NCBI RefSeq assembly: GCF_031755915.1
Contig: NC_083383.1
Span: 24,169,001-24,233,000 of the forward strand
Length of the DNA stretch: 64,000 bases
Direction: 5' to 3'
Source: Ziziphus jujuba
Taxonomy: Eukaryota > Streptophyta > Magnoliopsida > Rosales > Rhamnaceae
Shown: piece after piece, positions 48,632 to 60,830 of the stretch
Numbering within the stretch: the first letter of the stretch is position 1
Layout of the letters: every line of letters starts with the position of its first letter
Notes under the pieces: generated by a model
What the model saw: only the letters and a program-made list of their open reading frames with translations
The model's database searches: none
What the model was told of the DNA's origin: nothing
Position numbers and translations under genes: made by a program

Positions 48632-49092
48632 TGAACACCAACTTTCTGTCTGTTTTTCATTCCTATTTGTTGAGGAAGTGGAGTAAATATGATAATATGT
48701 TATGTATGTTCAATTGGTATATATGTATAAAGGAGCTAAATACATGGCATATTTCTTACTCAATACGAAATCAGTATAAGAGTCCAAACAGAAATTTGAC
48801 TCTCTAATCGTTCCATTGTTTTTTGTACAAATTATTTGGACAATGACTTTGAAATCTCGGCAAAGTGAGTTTAGGATAAACTTTATATGTAATATGTGTA
48901 GGCCTACAAGGATTTAAGAGTGTTAAACTGATAAAATTGAAGCAAATAAACAGATTCATTCATAAATGATGATATTTGTTTTAAGTTCATGCTTGAGCTT
49001 GATGCATTTAGCTTGAGCTTGCCTGAGCGTCACAGTAGTTTCAGAAATCCATTGAAAGTCCCTAAAACAAAATAAAATTCAAGAGTTGATTA
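48632..49092. other. 3' flank of the NTF2-like gene
   Basis: Expected 3' UTR and spacer. The segment just after the stop is moderately AT-rich with no other gene seen. Confidence 0.5.
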
Positions 49093-49164
49093 GGGGCATT
49101 CCGAGAATCGAACTCGGGACCTCTCGCACCCAAAGCGAGAATCATACCACTAGACCAAATGCCC
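49093..49164 (-). tRNA. tRNA-Pro, anticodon TGG
   Basis: A 72-base cloverleaf. The acceptor stem GGGCATT pairs with AATGCCC, with C as discriminator. The D arm carries GTCTAGTGGTATGAT (A box). The anticodon stem CTCGC/GCGAG encloses loop TTTGGGT with anticodon TGG. The T arm is CCGGG TTCGATT CTCGG (B box). There is no intron. Downstream on the minus strand a TTTT run (near 49075) can terminate pol III. No CCA is encoded, as usual in eukaryotes. It decodes CCN proline codons, mainly CCA/CCG. Confidence 0.97.
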
Positions 49165-52100
49165 TTGTGCTCTTTCATGTGAAGAACATTATTTATTTAT
49201 TATTTTCATTTATTTTGGCAACTCTAAACCGAAAAATAGTAAAGAAAAAAAATGAAAATGTGTGATAATTGTTAAAAGAATATTCAGCATCCAAAAAGGA
49301 CCAAGAACGTCTACGAGGATACTGAAACTGAGTCCTCCACAATTGGCTTAACCATATTAACATCCCAAACCCAGCTGAAACTTATACAAACTCTATTATT
49401 TTTTAAAGAAAACTCTTAAGAAATTATTAATATACAAATAAAAGCAGTTTTTTATTCAGAAACTATTCTTAGGAAATTTTGAACATTTTTTAAGTTCAAG
49501 AAATTATAAAATAGACATACCACTTTTATACCATTATAAATTCTCACCTTTTAATATGATAATAAATTTTCTAAACTACCCTTCAGAAAGTAGCTATCCC
49601 GATAACACATTCAGTGAAATTCGTGAAAATTCTCAAAACAACAGCAGAAATTATACATTGAGATCCCAGATATTTCTAATAAATAATGAAGAACATCAAC
49701 CACATCTAAATCACAATAATCCAAGTAAAAAGTACCATCAGACAAACTACCATATTGTCATCTCAATTAATACATACACAGACCTCAACTAAGATATATA
49801 CATGTCCAAATATTTCAAATACAATAAGACAGCACCCTAGTAGCTAGGTCCTTTCAAGTTGCAATGTACGACGGCTTTCTTTTGTTTATCAACTACCAAT
49901 TTCCTAAAGGAAAATCTGTGGCTGGTAAAAGAAAATATAAAAAAAATTAAAAAAATTAATATTAAGTAAGAAATGTTATCGAAAAATATAATCATATAAA
50001 TCATAATATTAACGTCAACTGGAAAAGTCATATTTCTTTCTCTGTCTAACAATACATGAAGCATTGGTTGAAAAAGTACCAAACAATTGTGCAATGTATA
50101 AACATGATTATGGATATAAGAAACTAGAGTTATCAACATGATTCAAAAGACAATATTTTAAATTATTTTCTAGAAAAAGATTGTTCTAATTTATTCAGCA
50201 TGTACAAGCAGCACGTTGGTACGAGTTTGATATTCTACCAGCAGCGTGTTGGTGGTATCCCTATAAATAGGAGTTTACTATTTTGCAGTGTTGCCCTGAT
50301 TAAAAGGTCCTATTAACGAAAATAGATGTACTATTAGTCTATTACCGGTAATAAGATCTTTGGTGCGACATGCCCATCATAGAAAATTTCTCCCCCATAA
50401 ATAATTGGTACAAGTATGACAAGCTTTATGATTATGCTATGATCTTAACATTAATAAATCAAAAATTTAAAAAAATAAAATAAAATACATTTCGGATCAT
50501 GGGTCTTCAAAATGCACTAAATTGGCTAAAGACAGAGACAGAAACACTAATCCACAATCCGAGGAAATGATACAAACTTTATAAACTGAAAACAATACTA
50601 ACATAGCATGCATTACACGTCTGTGTACAAAAAGATACCACCATTTCTCATCATGGCAGGTCCAATTTATCCTCGTATATAACCAAAATTCTACACTTGG
50701 AATTGGCTTGAACTAAGTGTTTCTATATTTACCAAATATATTTTAAAAAATCACCAATGCTAGAGTTACCAAATTTTTTAATAAAATTTACTTTTACCAA
50801 ATGATGTGGCGAAATATTGATAAGTGATATCCAATACAAACCAATAAAATAATGTCACATCATTTGTATAAATTTAGTTAAACAATCAGTTTTTTGTACC
50901 CATATTGTTAAACAAAAAATTACGCTAGAACAAAATGCATGCATGCAAATATATCTCTCTAAACCATGAGTTACTTGCAGTCATCTATTTCTTTTCTTAT
51001 GCATATTCTTGATTTGATTTCACCACATTGACTGTTTTCACATTCTATCGTCTTTTGCTTAATCGATCGAGAACAAAAAGAGAAGTCAGATATTGGACAA
51101 GTAACTCTAGACAAAAAAATACATATATTGCCAAACTTTTTTAGTCCAAAACTGAAGTCCAAATAGATTATGTTATACATTAATACTGGATAACCAAGTA
51201 GTTTTACCAGAATCTGTGTGGAAATGAAGAAAAACAAAGGTAGGGGGAAATAAAACCATTAACCACGTTATATCTCTATTTAACATGAAAATGTTGATTG
51301 ATGGCAGAGAAACATTATGATACCCATCCAAGCACTCTCCATATATAGAAAAAACCACAGAAAACACACAAATTAAACTTATTATGAACCATGGTGTAAA
51401 GCTAACTAGTAAATACCAAGTCCCTAAGGCAAAGTTGATCACAAATTCTAGCACCTAATTTTGTTAGCTACATTCTCGCCGAAAAAGAAAATTGTTAAGA
51501 AGGTGCATTAGCAACGTTAGTATTCATTCATCTTACCAATAACTTTAAGTGGAAATATAAACTCACCAGCCAGCCTATTAAAGTTCTAGTTTACCATTAG
51601 AACCAGGAAACATGCATACCAATAGTGTAAAATATTTCTTAAAAAGCTTTCGAATACGAAGTGCTGGCCATCAAAAGGTATATTACTCAAAGATTAGAAA
51701 AACAAAAGTAGCTCAAACTAGTACTATCATTTAGGCATGAAATACATGAATAAGCATTACAGGAAACAACATTAGTTTCTTATAGGAATCTAATCCGACA
51801 GACGAATAAAATTTGATGGACATTTTCTTTAAGAATACAATCACATCTCCTGGCAAACCCAGTCCTTATCATTCAGAGCTGCAAGGGAATAACAGTGAAA
51901 TAGTCACACAATTTGGCTGACCCACATAAGATTCCCAAATCTTTCAAATAAGATTTCAATGAAAAAAAAAAAAAAGAAGCTAAAATGGAAACATCCCACA
52001 AGTTGATCCAATGTTGGAGACTACCATCCCTTTGTACAATCAAAGTAAGGAGTAAAATACTAACAGATCCACATCTCAAAACAATAAACATCTCATAATA

Positions 52101-52427
52101 TGCATGGGGGCCCATTTTGTATGCTTGAAGGCCGGAAATGATTTATATTCAGATAACCCATGCACTCCAAAATCCAAATTGCAATATGAAAGCCAAAAGA
52201 TAAGCCACCCACAAAAAAGTAGCACGTATAAAGCAGGTGAGTACACACCCATTCTAACAAGATCAGATTAAGAGTAATATCAAAATCATTTAACAAGATC
52301 AGAGTCAGAAGGATCAAACCCATTTCACACCAAAAAATAAAAAAAAAATTAAAATTAAAAAAGAAGAAGAAGAAGAACAACAACAACAACAACATTTTAG
52401 CAAATACTTTTAGAGAAAATAAAATAC
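49165..52427. other. Intergenic DNA, possible minus-strand spliced transcript
   Basis: No protein gene I can support. On the minus strand a candidate acceptor CCCTTGCAG at 51879 pairs with the donor at 52427 (see leader exon entry). A short frame at 49839-49915, ending FRKLVVDKQKKAVVHCNL plus KGPSY, is preceded by an acceptor-like CCACAG and looks like a terminal exon, but I do not recognise it and found no convincing coding exon joining it. Confidence 0.35.
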
Positions 52428-52650
52428 CTTTGATGGAGAGAACTTCAGTTTTTTCTTAGCCCTCTCCTAGCTACTGACTGGTAGATCTTCTTTCACATAG
52501 CTTGGTTGTTAACTAATGTGGCAGATAGAGAAACCAGTAAAAGCAAATTTCAACAGCTGAAGAGAGAAATAGGGAAGAAAAAAGAGAAAATAAAGAGGAG
52601 GAAAAAATGAGGGACAGTACCTGATGTGGCTGAGAGGGGAAGACAGTTAA
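52428..52650 (-). other. Candidate 5' leader exon of an unidentified minus-strand transcript
   Basis: On the minus strand a pyrimidine-rich start (52560-52650) is followed by less biased sequence ending CCATCAAAG before GTATTTT, a plausible splice donor. The only ATG inside is followed at once by TGA. The plan matches the leader exon of the PPR gene upstream. It may belong to a non-coding RNA or a small gene at 49.8-51.9 kb. Confidence 0.35.
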
Positions 52651-53246
52651 ATCTGTTTTCTTTTACACATTCTTTTGTTTCCAAAGACTCCAGAAATCAA
52701 ACAACTTCTTCTTGTTCTGTCCTTTAGTTTTGTTTTTAAATCATTTCTTTTTAAAGAACAATACCCAAACAAACATGTGAATTGTTTTTAATGTCAAACT
52801 TTATTTTATTGATAAAAGACAAAACTTATTGAAAAGAAGATGAGGACCCTCAAATACAAGTTTAATAAAAAAAAAAAAAAAAAAGGAAAATAGATTTGAT
52901 GACATTTTTCCGACACAAGAAAATGAAAACATTGGAACATCCTTAAATTCTTTCACAGTAATGTCCATAAAGAAGCTTAAAACTTGCATAACTCTTATAT
53001 CTTGACTCTTGTTGTCAAAAAAACCATTCTTTCTAATCATATTTTCTGAAACAAAGGCAATATTGCAAATCTCCAAAGAATGTGCTCGTTTGCTACCCCC
53101 TAGAACCTAAAAAATTGCTTATCAAGAGAGATGTGGGGGAAATACCAGATACACTCAACTTCTTCCTCCAGCTATAATCATGATTTAGAACCACATGACA
53201 ATGAAGGAATGAGCAATCATTGCAATCAGCAGCATATAAATTTTAA

Positions 53247-53249
<3 letters not shown>

Positions 53250-53287
<38 letters not shown>
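53250..53287 (+). repeat. Poly(T) run of 38
   Basis: An uninterrupted homopolymer. On the minus strand it is a poly(A), so it could be the tail of a retroposed sequence running from higher coordinates, but no recognisable source lies next to it. Confidence 0.95.
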
Positions 53288-53288
<1 letters not shown>

Positions 53289-53775
53289 TTTTGGTGTGTG
53301 GAAACAGAAAACTTTATTTAGATCATATGGCTAAACAGGCACTTATGTTCTTGTTTACTAGCTAAAAATAGTAACTTAAAGTTTTATTCTGTCCCAAACT
53401 TACATCTAAACATTTATCACAAATTGGGAACTAAGCTCATATGAATAAAAGAGACATGTATTTATCTTTGTATCAAATTAAGTTCTACATGATTTATGGT
53501 GGTGGTAACTGGTAATGCCGTGGCAAGACCACTGATGATAAATTTAATTAACAGTACATTACTAAGTATAAAATATGAAGTACCTGAATGCTTCAGATAA
53601 TTAAGCAAATTTGATTCTCAGCAGAAATCAATATCAAATGAAAAGTATAAGTAATAAAAATTTTCTATATCATACAAGAACTGCTCTCCAAATTTTATTA
53701 TTTCTACATTAATCTGCAGCTACTGAATATTCAAAAAACCACCCTCATAATGAGCTGCCAAGACTGGTGGAATGC

Positions 53776-54060
53776 TAGTTTAACCAGCGTTAAAATTGTT
53801 GAACTTAAAGCAAAACATTTATGCATAATGGTTCCTTAACCAAAATTTACCATCAGTTAAGAATCATCACTTACCAACATAATAACAACCTGTTTTGGGT
53901 AGGTATTAACCACCATTTAGTTTAACCTGGTCAAAATTGTTGAACTTAAAGCAAAACATTTATGCATAATGGTTCCTTAACCAAAATTTACAATCAGTGA
54001 AGAACCATCACTTACCAACATAATACCAACCTGTTTAGGGTATGTATTAACCACCATTCC
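53776..54060 (+). repeat. Tandem duplication, 141-bp unit, two copies
   Basis: The unit begins near TAGTTTAACC, with AAAATTGTTGAACTTAAAGC at 53792 and again at 53933, and runs to TATTAACCACCATT. The copies differ at only a few positions, so this is a fairly recent duplication. Confidence 0.93.
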
Positions 54061-54963
54061 TGTTTCCGGACATATGTTACACATAAATTCCAGGATGATA
54101 ATTTATGGACCAGACTTTTAATTAAAACAAGAGTACATGCAATAGTGTCTACACAATAAAATTCCATAAAAGCATTTATGAGAAACTTTATGCAACTTGT
54201 TAAGCAAATCGCTTTCTACATAGATGCCATTTTATGTTTTCTAACCGTATCCTACAAGGTGCATTTTCTTATGATTTATAAAACATAATTATACAGCTCG
54301 GGAAAAAGAAGTAGATGACTAAAGAGATTAATCAAGAATGCAAAACTGGAAGAAAGTTAGAGGTGTACATGGAAACTCAAGTAAGTAATTTCCCAAATTT
54401 ATATTAAAAAATTAAAAAAAAAAAAAAAAAAGAGAATAATAATAAGTGAATAAGAAGAACAAGAAGAAGAAGAAAGAAAGAACCAATGAACAGTTTTTCG
54501 TGAGAACTAAGAAGTCAGGAAAAAAACAAGACATGTATTATTAAAGTACAAAACAGGGTAGTCTGGATACTCAAGTATATGTTTCAATTATGATTGATGC
54601 CTTTGTAGTAATCAAGTAACAAAAGACGTAATAATTCTTAAATTCTCACCTCTTCTCTCAAGGGTGACTCTTTCTCCAAGAATAAAATAACTTTCAAGCC
54701 CATAAAGAATAAAATATATTCACTTCAGAAGTGACAGACCAAACAATTAAATCAGATAGCAGTCCGGAAATAGTTCCCTATGGCACCAAGGTCTAGCAGT
54801 GTTGAGCCAGAGCAACTGTTTGAGTCTAGCATGGATTCTTCACATAACTAAACTTTGATCCCACAGTAGAAGAGTATCTTCAGTTAAGCACTTCAAATAA
54901 TATACCAACCACAGTTCTCTAACCAATTCTTTTAAAATTCTAACTACTACAATTTTGTCCACT

Positions 54964-57159
54964 CTATGCCTCCAAAATATGATCAACGGAACCTAAACTC
55001 TCAATGGGCACATAACCATCATCCTTCATTAGTTCAGTCAATCCATCCAACAAAGGGTAAACATCATCTCTATAGGTATGCGATGTGTCACCCACCAGAA
55101 AAGGTGATAATCCATTGCCAGCATCAACCCAAGCACAACCTGGAGCCTTCCTCACGCCCAAGTCCCTCATGAAGGTCCTCACCATAGCTACCTTGTTCCA
55201 ACAGCCAGCAGCAGCATACATATTAGCAATTAACACATAATAACCTGAATGTTCAGGCCTCATTTCCAAAAGGTTCTCAGCTGCCCATTCTCCTATGTCT
55301 GTATTTCCATGGATCCGACAAGCACCAATGAGAGTTGCCCACATGGCAGAAGTTGGCCTGTAAGGCATCCTTTTGATCATCTCTTTTGCTTTATTTAATA
55401 GACCAGCCCTTCCAAAGAGATCAATCATGCAATCATAATGCTCTAAACGGGGACTTATACCATAAACAATTGGCATCTTTTCAAATACCATTTGACCTTG
55501 GGTTACAAGACCCGAATGGCTACAAGCTGATAGAACTGCAACCAGTGTTACATGGTCTGGTTTGATCTGCAACCTGTTCATCTCTTCAAATAACTTCAGT
55601 GCAGCTTGACCTTCCCCCAACATCCCATATCCTGCAATCATGGAAGTATATGTTACTTCATCTCTCTTGGTCAATGAATCAAATACTCTTTTAGCTTCTA
55701 AAACCTTGCCTGATCTTGCATACATGTCCACAAGAGCATTCCATAACAGCAAGTAATCCCCAAATCCTTTGCGTTTCATAATGTAGCAGTGGAACTCCTT
55801 CCCATGTGAAAGATTTGCAACTCGAGCGCAGAGTGGAAGAATGCTAGCAATTGTAACATAATTTGGTTTAATACCAGAACGCAACATTTCTCTAAATAAG
55901 GATGAGGCTTCTTCAGCTAGATCCATGTGTGCATAACTGGAAAGCATGGAGTTCCACGTGACCGTACTCTTTTCTTCTATCAATCGAAATAAAGTATAGG
56001 CATGTCTAAGGTCCTTGCACCTGGAATACATCGTAATTAGCACATTCTTGAAATTATCATACTCATAAGTGCCATTTCGAATTGCAAAACCATGAATCTC
56101 TTTCCCCAACTTAATCACTCCAATGTGGGAACAAGCACCCAGACCAATAATCAATGCTACTGAGTCCAACTGAGCACCACGACTTCTCATTCGAGAAAGC
56201 AACTCTAGTGCCCCCTTAAAATTGCCTGTCCGCAAGTACCCTCCAGCTATGGTGTTCCAAGTTATGATATTTACCTCCATACTCTCTTCCTGCATCCGCT
56301 TAAACAGCTGAATTGCTTCATTCCACATTCCCCTAGAGGCATAAGCAGAGATAATTGCATTCCAAGAAACTGCATCCCTATCTGGCATTTTGTCAAACAT
56401 TTGATGAGCAACATCTATTAACCCGAGTCTCCCATACATTGAAACTAATGCATTGTGAACAAACAAGCTCCACTGTAAGGAGCTTGCTTCAATGGACTTG
56501 TGCACCTCCATACCAAATCCTATATCCATGAGTTCGCCACAAGCCTTGAGAACAGATGGATATGTGAAATTATCTGGTCTGATCCCCTTATTCACCATTT
56601 GCTTATAGACAGAGAGAGCCTGACTGAATTCTCCATATCTAACATATGATGAGATAAGCATATTCCATGGCAAAGGATGCAACAAATTTGAATCCTCAGT
56701 GACAATGTGGGCATCAACAAGAAAGTTAAAGTTAGAGTAAAAAGAGACCAGTTTTGGAACCAAAACTTGATGTCTCTCAAGACCCAACACAATAATCTGG
56801 GCATGGAGTTGTTTACCTTGTGGAAGTAATTTAAAGTTGGTGCAAGATAAAAGAAGAGAAGAAATGGGATGCAAGATGACATTATAAGAAGCAGTAGAAG
56901 AGGCATGATACTGGATAAGAGAGAAAGTTTTGAATGCTTTTGATAAATTGCCTTGTTCCACAAGGTTCCTGATAGATGTAAGGAGAAAATCTATCATAGA
57001 ATCATCACTGGTTTTCTTTGCTTTTGTGATAGATTCTTTTAGGCTATATGATGTTGGTGATTTATCAAAATTCCCTTCTCTCCATCTCTTGGGTATGAAT
57101 TTTTGTATTTGGGATATAGATAAGCGCCTTGGGATGGAATGAGGTGAATATTGTAGCAT
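54964..57159 (-). CDS. Pentatricopeptide repeat protein, PLS class, E/E+ subgroup (731 aa), At1g71490-like
   Basis: Single coding exon. PPR proteins bind organelle RNA one base per repeat; PLS-class members mostly guide C-to-U editing in mitochondria or plastids. The N-terminal 50 or so residues are basic and Ser-rich, fitting organelle targeting. Repeats run from about residue 85 to 600, with typical motifs such as LPWNMLISSYVRYGEFSQAL, NALVSMYGRLGLIDVAHQMF, VSWNAIISAYASRGMWNEAI and VTYTSMIAGYGMLGEGQAAL. They end in E/E+ motifs (YYVLIANMYAAAGCWNKVAM, then VRKAPGCAWVD and FLVGDTSH). No DYW deaminase domain is present, so an editing role would need a DYW partner. Sequence and neighbour agree with Arabidopsis At1g71490. 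The frame is intact. Confidence 0.95.
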   Translation of the reverse strand: MLQYSPHSIPRRLSISQIQKFIPKRWREGNFDKSPTSYSLKESITKAKKTSDDSMIDFLLTSIRNLVEQGNLSKAFKTFSLIQYHASSTASYNVILHPISSLLLSCTNFKLLPQGKQLHAQIIVLGLERHQVLVPKLVSFYSNFNFLVDAHIVTEDSNLLHPLPWNMLISSYVRYGEFSQALSVYKQMVNKGIRPDNFTYPSVLKACGELMDIGFGMEVHKSIEASSLQWSLFVHNALVSMYGRLGLIDVAHQMFDKMPDRDAVSWNAIISAYASRGMWNEAIQLFKRMQEESMEVNIITWNTIAGGYLRTGNFKGALELLSRMRSRGAQLDSVALIIGLGACSHIGVIKLGKEIHGFAIRNGTYEYDNFKNVLITMYSRCKDLRHAYTLFRLIEEKSTVTWNSMLSSYAHMDLAEEASSLFREMLRSGIKPNYVTIASILPLCARVANLSHGKEFHCYIMKRKGFGDYLLLWNALVDMYARSGKVLEAKRVFDSLTKRDEVTYTSMIAGYGMLGEGQAALKLFEEMNRLQIKPDHVTLVAVLSACSHSGLVTQGQMVFEKMPIVYGISPRLEHYDCMIDLFGRAGLLNKAKEMIKRMPYRPTSAMWATLIGACRIHGNTDIGEWAAENLLEMRPEHSGYYVLIANMYAAAGCWNKVAMVRTFMRDLGVRKAPGCAWVDAGNGLSPFLVGDTSHTYRDDVYPLLDGLTELMKDDGYVPIESLGSVDHILEA

Positions 57160-57336
57160 ACACTATAACGATATGTGTTGGACATGATAAACTTTGTAAC
57201 AATAAACTGACTGCATCGCTCTTTCCAGTGTTCAACATGTGGCTTGGGACAATGGTTAAAGATGGATAACTCTTTAAGTACTATATGCCTCGATCAACAG
57301 CCAAAGCAACATGTTTTCCTTGTACAATCAAAATAC

Positions 57337-57775
57337 CTGTAACAATGTCAAATGTGGTTAATTTAGTGCTTGTTTGGTAATGTTTATGCTTTTGGTTTTT
57401 AGTTTTCAATACATATATAAACGTTTTAGTGGTGTACAATTGGCTTACATGCTTTTTAAATTATAGTTACTCATCACTACATGCTTAAAAGAAACTAGTC
57501 ACAAATGTAAAATAATGATATCAATAATTATAAATAAATAAAAATCATTTCAACCAGTTTAACATTTCTCATGCAAATAATTTTTTATTCATAGTTTAAG
57601 TCTCAATTAAAAAAGAAAAAAAGAAACGAAAAACATAAATATTAGGCGTAAGGTATTATTTGGTAACATGTTAGTCTTTTGTTTTTGGTTCGTGTGTAGT
57701 TTGCTTAGTTCAAATGTTAGTTAGTGGTGGTTAAGAGTTTGTTGAGCATCTCAATTACCTACAAACTTAAAGGGG

Positions 57776-57830
<55 letters not shown>

Positions 57831-58263
57831 AAAAAAAACAAAAAACAAAAACAAAAACAAAACCACAAACACCAAATGACGGACCATTTGAAGTTGTAAT
57901 GGTTTTTAAGTTATAGTTATTTGAGATGCCTATAAACTCTAACTAAACTAACCAACGTTTTAAGTGAGCAAATTATACAAAATTAAGTAGAAAAAACCAA
58001 AAACGGAAAGCAAAAAACCAAACGATGATATATTCCCAGAAAATAACATACATAGCAACATCGGAAATCCATAGTTATGTAAAGTAGTTTTTAAAAATTA
58101 TGCCACTCCTATTTATAGAAATTACAAACTTTTCTGTAAATTTCCATTTTAGCTTATCGGACACCGAAGAAAAACATATATAAATAAACCAGTGAATAAA
58201 TAACCAAGCAAACTAGAAAATAATAATAATACTAATAATAACAAAGCAATCAGTTTACCTTAC
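57337..58263 (-). other. Probable intron in the 5' leader of the PPR gene
   Basis: On the minus strand a good donor CTGCCG/GTAAGG is at 58263 and an acceptor TTGTTACAG/GTATTTTG at 57337, about 180 bases before the PPR start codon. Inside it are an A-run and a (TA)n tract (57778-57827). Inference only; a transcript would be needed. Confidence 0.45.
57778..57827. repeat. A-run followed by (AT)n microsatellite
   Basis: About 14 A followed by about 18 AT units, inside the proposed PPR leader intron. Confidence 0.95.
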
Positions 58264-58440
58264 CGGCAGTGACGGCGAGGCTTCAAGAAGAGCTTCAAGA
58301 CTAAGAAAACCAGACAGTCTGAAATAGAAGACGATGGTAACGACGTCGTACCGTCTGTGTAGCCTGGTGCAGACGGCGACAAAGGAGAAGTGTGAGACAG
58401 AAACGAGAAATAAAGGGATTGTGAGGGAGAAAGTTGGTCA
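58264..58440 (-). other. Probable first (non-coding) exon of the PPR gene
   Basis: A GC-rich island in AT-rich surroundings. On the minus strand it opens with a CT-rich segment, contains no ATG and ends at a GTAAGG donor. These are usual traits of a plant 5' leader exon; the promoter would lie just beyond 58440. Confidence 0.45.
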
Positions 58441-60029
58441 AATTACCGCACTGCCCTACGTTTTTCCAAGTACTGGTGAAAATTAAACCATTTTACTTCT
58501 ATAGATACCAGTCTATTTTAAAAATAAAATAAAATAAAATAGAAACTTATTTTGTCAAATAGTTTTATTTTTGTTTCATTTGAGTTCCTCTTGGAAAAAT
58601 TATTCAATATACATGGAGTACTGATTTGGAAAACAATGCGGCATACAAAACAATGAAAAGATGTCATATTTTAAAATTTATCTGGTTGTATTATTATCCA
58701 ACTTGACAAAATTAAAAGGATTTTAATATTGTTAATGTTAAAGCATTTTTAACGATAAGAATGAATTATTATTTATAGAATATAAATTTTATCATTATAA
58801 TATTATAAATTCATAGATAATTTTAAAATTATTTTTCAATGATTATATATAAAAGATTATTCATAACTATTAATTAGTGAATAATTATACACTTATCAAA
58901 TTTTTTTATTAAAATTTTGATAAACAATGAATTGATATTATGTAATTAGTTTTTCTTTCCATAATTATAGGGTATTTATAATCTATCACCCACTCATATA
59001 TTGCATATGATTGTTTAACAAAATTTTAGTAAAAAAATTGGTAAGTATGACATTACTATTTAATTAATTAATTACATATATTTATCAAGTTTTTTTTCTT
59101 TTTTGAAAAAAATGAATTTTTAAGTAATATTTTACTTTTACAGAAATTTCACAATGTCTTTTTTTTTTTTAAAACCACATCAACTTGACAAATATTTTAA
59201 AAAGATCCATTGAAAAGCTTTTTTCTTAAATAGCTGTCTATTTTTCTATTGCAACAAAATAAATTTAGCAATTGATGGAACCATTGAAAATTATCTTAAT
59301 TTCTCAAGTTCCATCCATAATTTCCTCTTGTTGTGATTTGAATCTCGAGATTAAGGAGATTTTTCCTTGTACCAAATCTGAAAAATTAATTTAAAAAGAA
59401 AGAAAGAAAGAATGAAACAAAGCTTAATATAATGTTCTTCACTGCAGAACCTATTGAACAAAAGAGGGCCTAAATATTTACATTTTGTTTTTCCTTTTTG
59501 GTCAAATTTGTTCAACTTGAATGTGGTTGTTGATTTGCAAGTGATATAGATAGAAATTTTTATTTTCTTTTTATTTTATTTTTTTAAGATAGTTTGAGGA
59601 ATTATAGTATAGGGTTTCAAAATTATTTATGGAGGATTGCTTATTTGATTTGCTTTTTTAATTAGTTTAAAATATTAATTAGGTTCTTTTATGGGATATC
59701 CAATGAAACTTTCCTTATCAATTTTGTTAAATGGAAAAATTTATGCAAGTGAAAAAGTAGAAGTAGAAGGCTAGTGGTTTCAAATTCTCTTAGACAAATT
59801 CTAGTTGCACTATAAAAGAATCTCTATACAGTTCAATTTTTTTACTTTCTTACACTATCATTTTTCAATATTTTCAAATTTTTATTTTCTTTGATCAATT
59901 TTTCTTCTTGCCCTCTTGGCAACCATTACTGTAGGGGACTGCATTTGTCAATGGCATGCCACCCTAATTTCTTTTTTTCAACACCCACAAATTTTTTTAA
60001 TGCATTTTGGTGTTTAATATGTACATATA

Positions 60030-60063
<34 letters not shown>

Positions 60064-60326
60064 AATGTCCAATGGAGTATGTGAAGAGAGACTATGCCTA
60101 AATGCTTCTACCATTGTTAATGTTTGATGAGACTCTTTCTTTTCTATTCTCTAATCTGGATGGGCAACTTAATAAATAGTGAAGTCTTTCATGCAACTTC
60201 TATAAGCCTAAAAAAATGAGTAATGTTGAGGTTCATTAAGTGTATCCAGTATTCTATCATAATGTTATTGATGCAGATCTCCACTAACGACCCTTATTTT
60301 GCTCTTCATAACAATATAGAGCTAAA
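58441..60326. other. AT-rich intergenic DNA
   Basis: Includes the likely PPR promoter next to 58440, TA tracts (60032-60060) and T-runs. No gene. Confidence 0.45.
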
Positions 60327-60830
60327 TCATAGAATTTTCTCATGAATTTCCACTAGTGACTCCGAAGCCTTTTGGCTTGTGTTGCTTAACTGGATGATGG
60401 TGACACGTTCTTCATTTTGAAAATATTTCCAACAAAAGCATCCTGCCATTTCCTCTCGATTCTTGATTGATCTGGGGGCGAGCGAGGTATACCAAGTATA
60501 ACTTTGGTTTGTGAGACATTTAGAAAACTCTCTCAAACAAAGGTTCGGATTTCCGGTGTATGCTCCAAGTGAATCAATGCATTAACTTATATGCTCCTTT
60601 GGGTTCTCTTTCCTTCATCAAACAAAGGGAAATGTGGACTCTTGTGTCCTATTATATATGACTTTTGAAGCATCTCTAGGGGATATGGTGGTTGAGAAAT
60701 GAACTTGAAGTCCTCCTTCGACAGCTTGTGTAGCTTTTGATCCAAGAGTAAAAGCATGTTAACTTGTGTCAAGTATGTAAGTTCGTTGGAAGGGTGCTCT
60801 TTCTCCCATTGTGTAGCGAAAGCCACCTGT
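60327..60830 (-). pseudogene. Retrotransposon gag remnant (Ty3/gypsy type)
   Basis: Two minus-strand open pieces, 60587-60826 and 60327-60536, in the expected order. The downstream piece reads MREFSKCLTNQSYTWYTSLA, then PRSIKNREEMAGCFCWKYFQ and TIIQLSNTSQKASESLVE. This matches the plant gypsy gag core (a W-x-x-L/P-x-SI-x-x-W-x-E-x-x-x-F-x-x-x-F-F plan followed by L-x-x-x-x-Q-x-x-x-E-S-L). A stop and a gap in the frame between the pieces show decay. Upstream sequence to about 61250 has no clean frame but similar composition and may be the gag N-terminus. Confidence 0.6.

Larger units (their letters stand above)
52651..54963. other. Intergenic DNA between the NTF2-like and PPR genes
   Basis: AT-rich sequence with several A/T runs, a GA-rich patch near 54440-54480 and the two repeats listed separately. 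The last few hundred bases before 54964 should contain the PPR gene's 3' UTR. Confidence 0.5.

Noticed and set aside
50500..50700. Open minus-strand frame of about 58 codons
   Set aside because: No family resemblance and no good flanking splice sites; expected by chance in this length of sequence.
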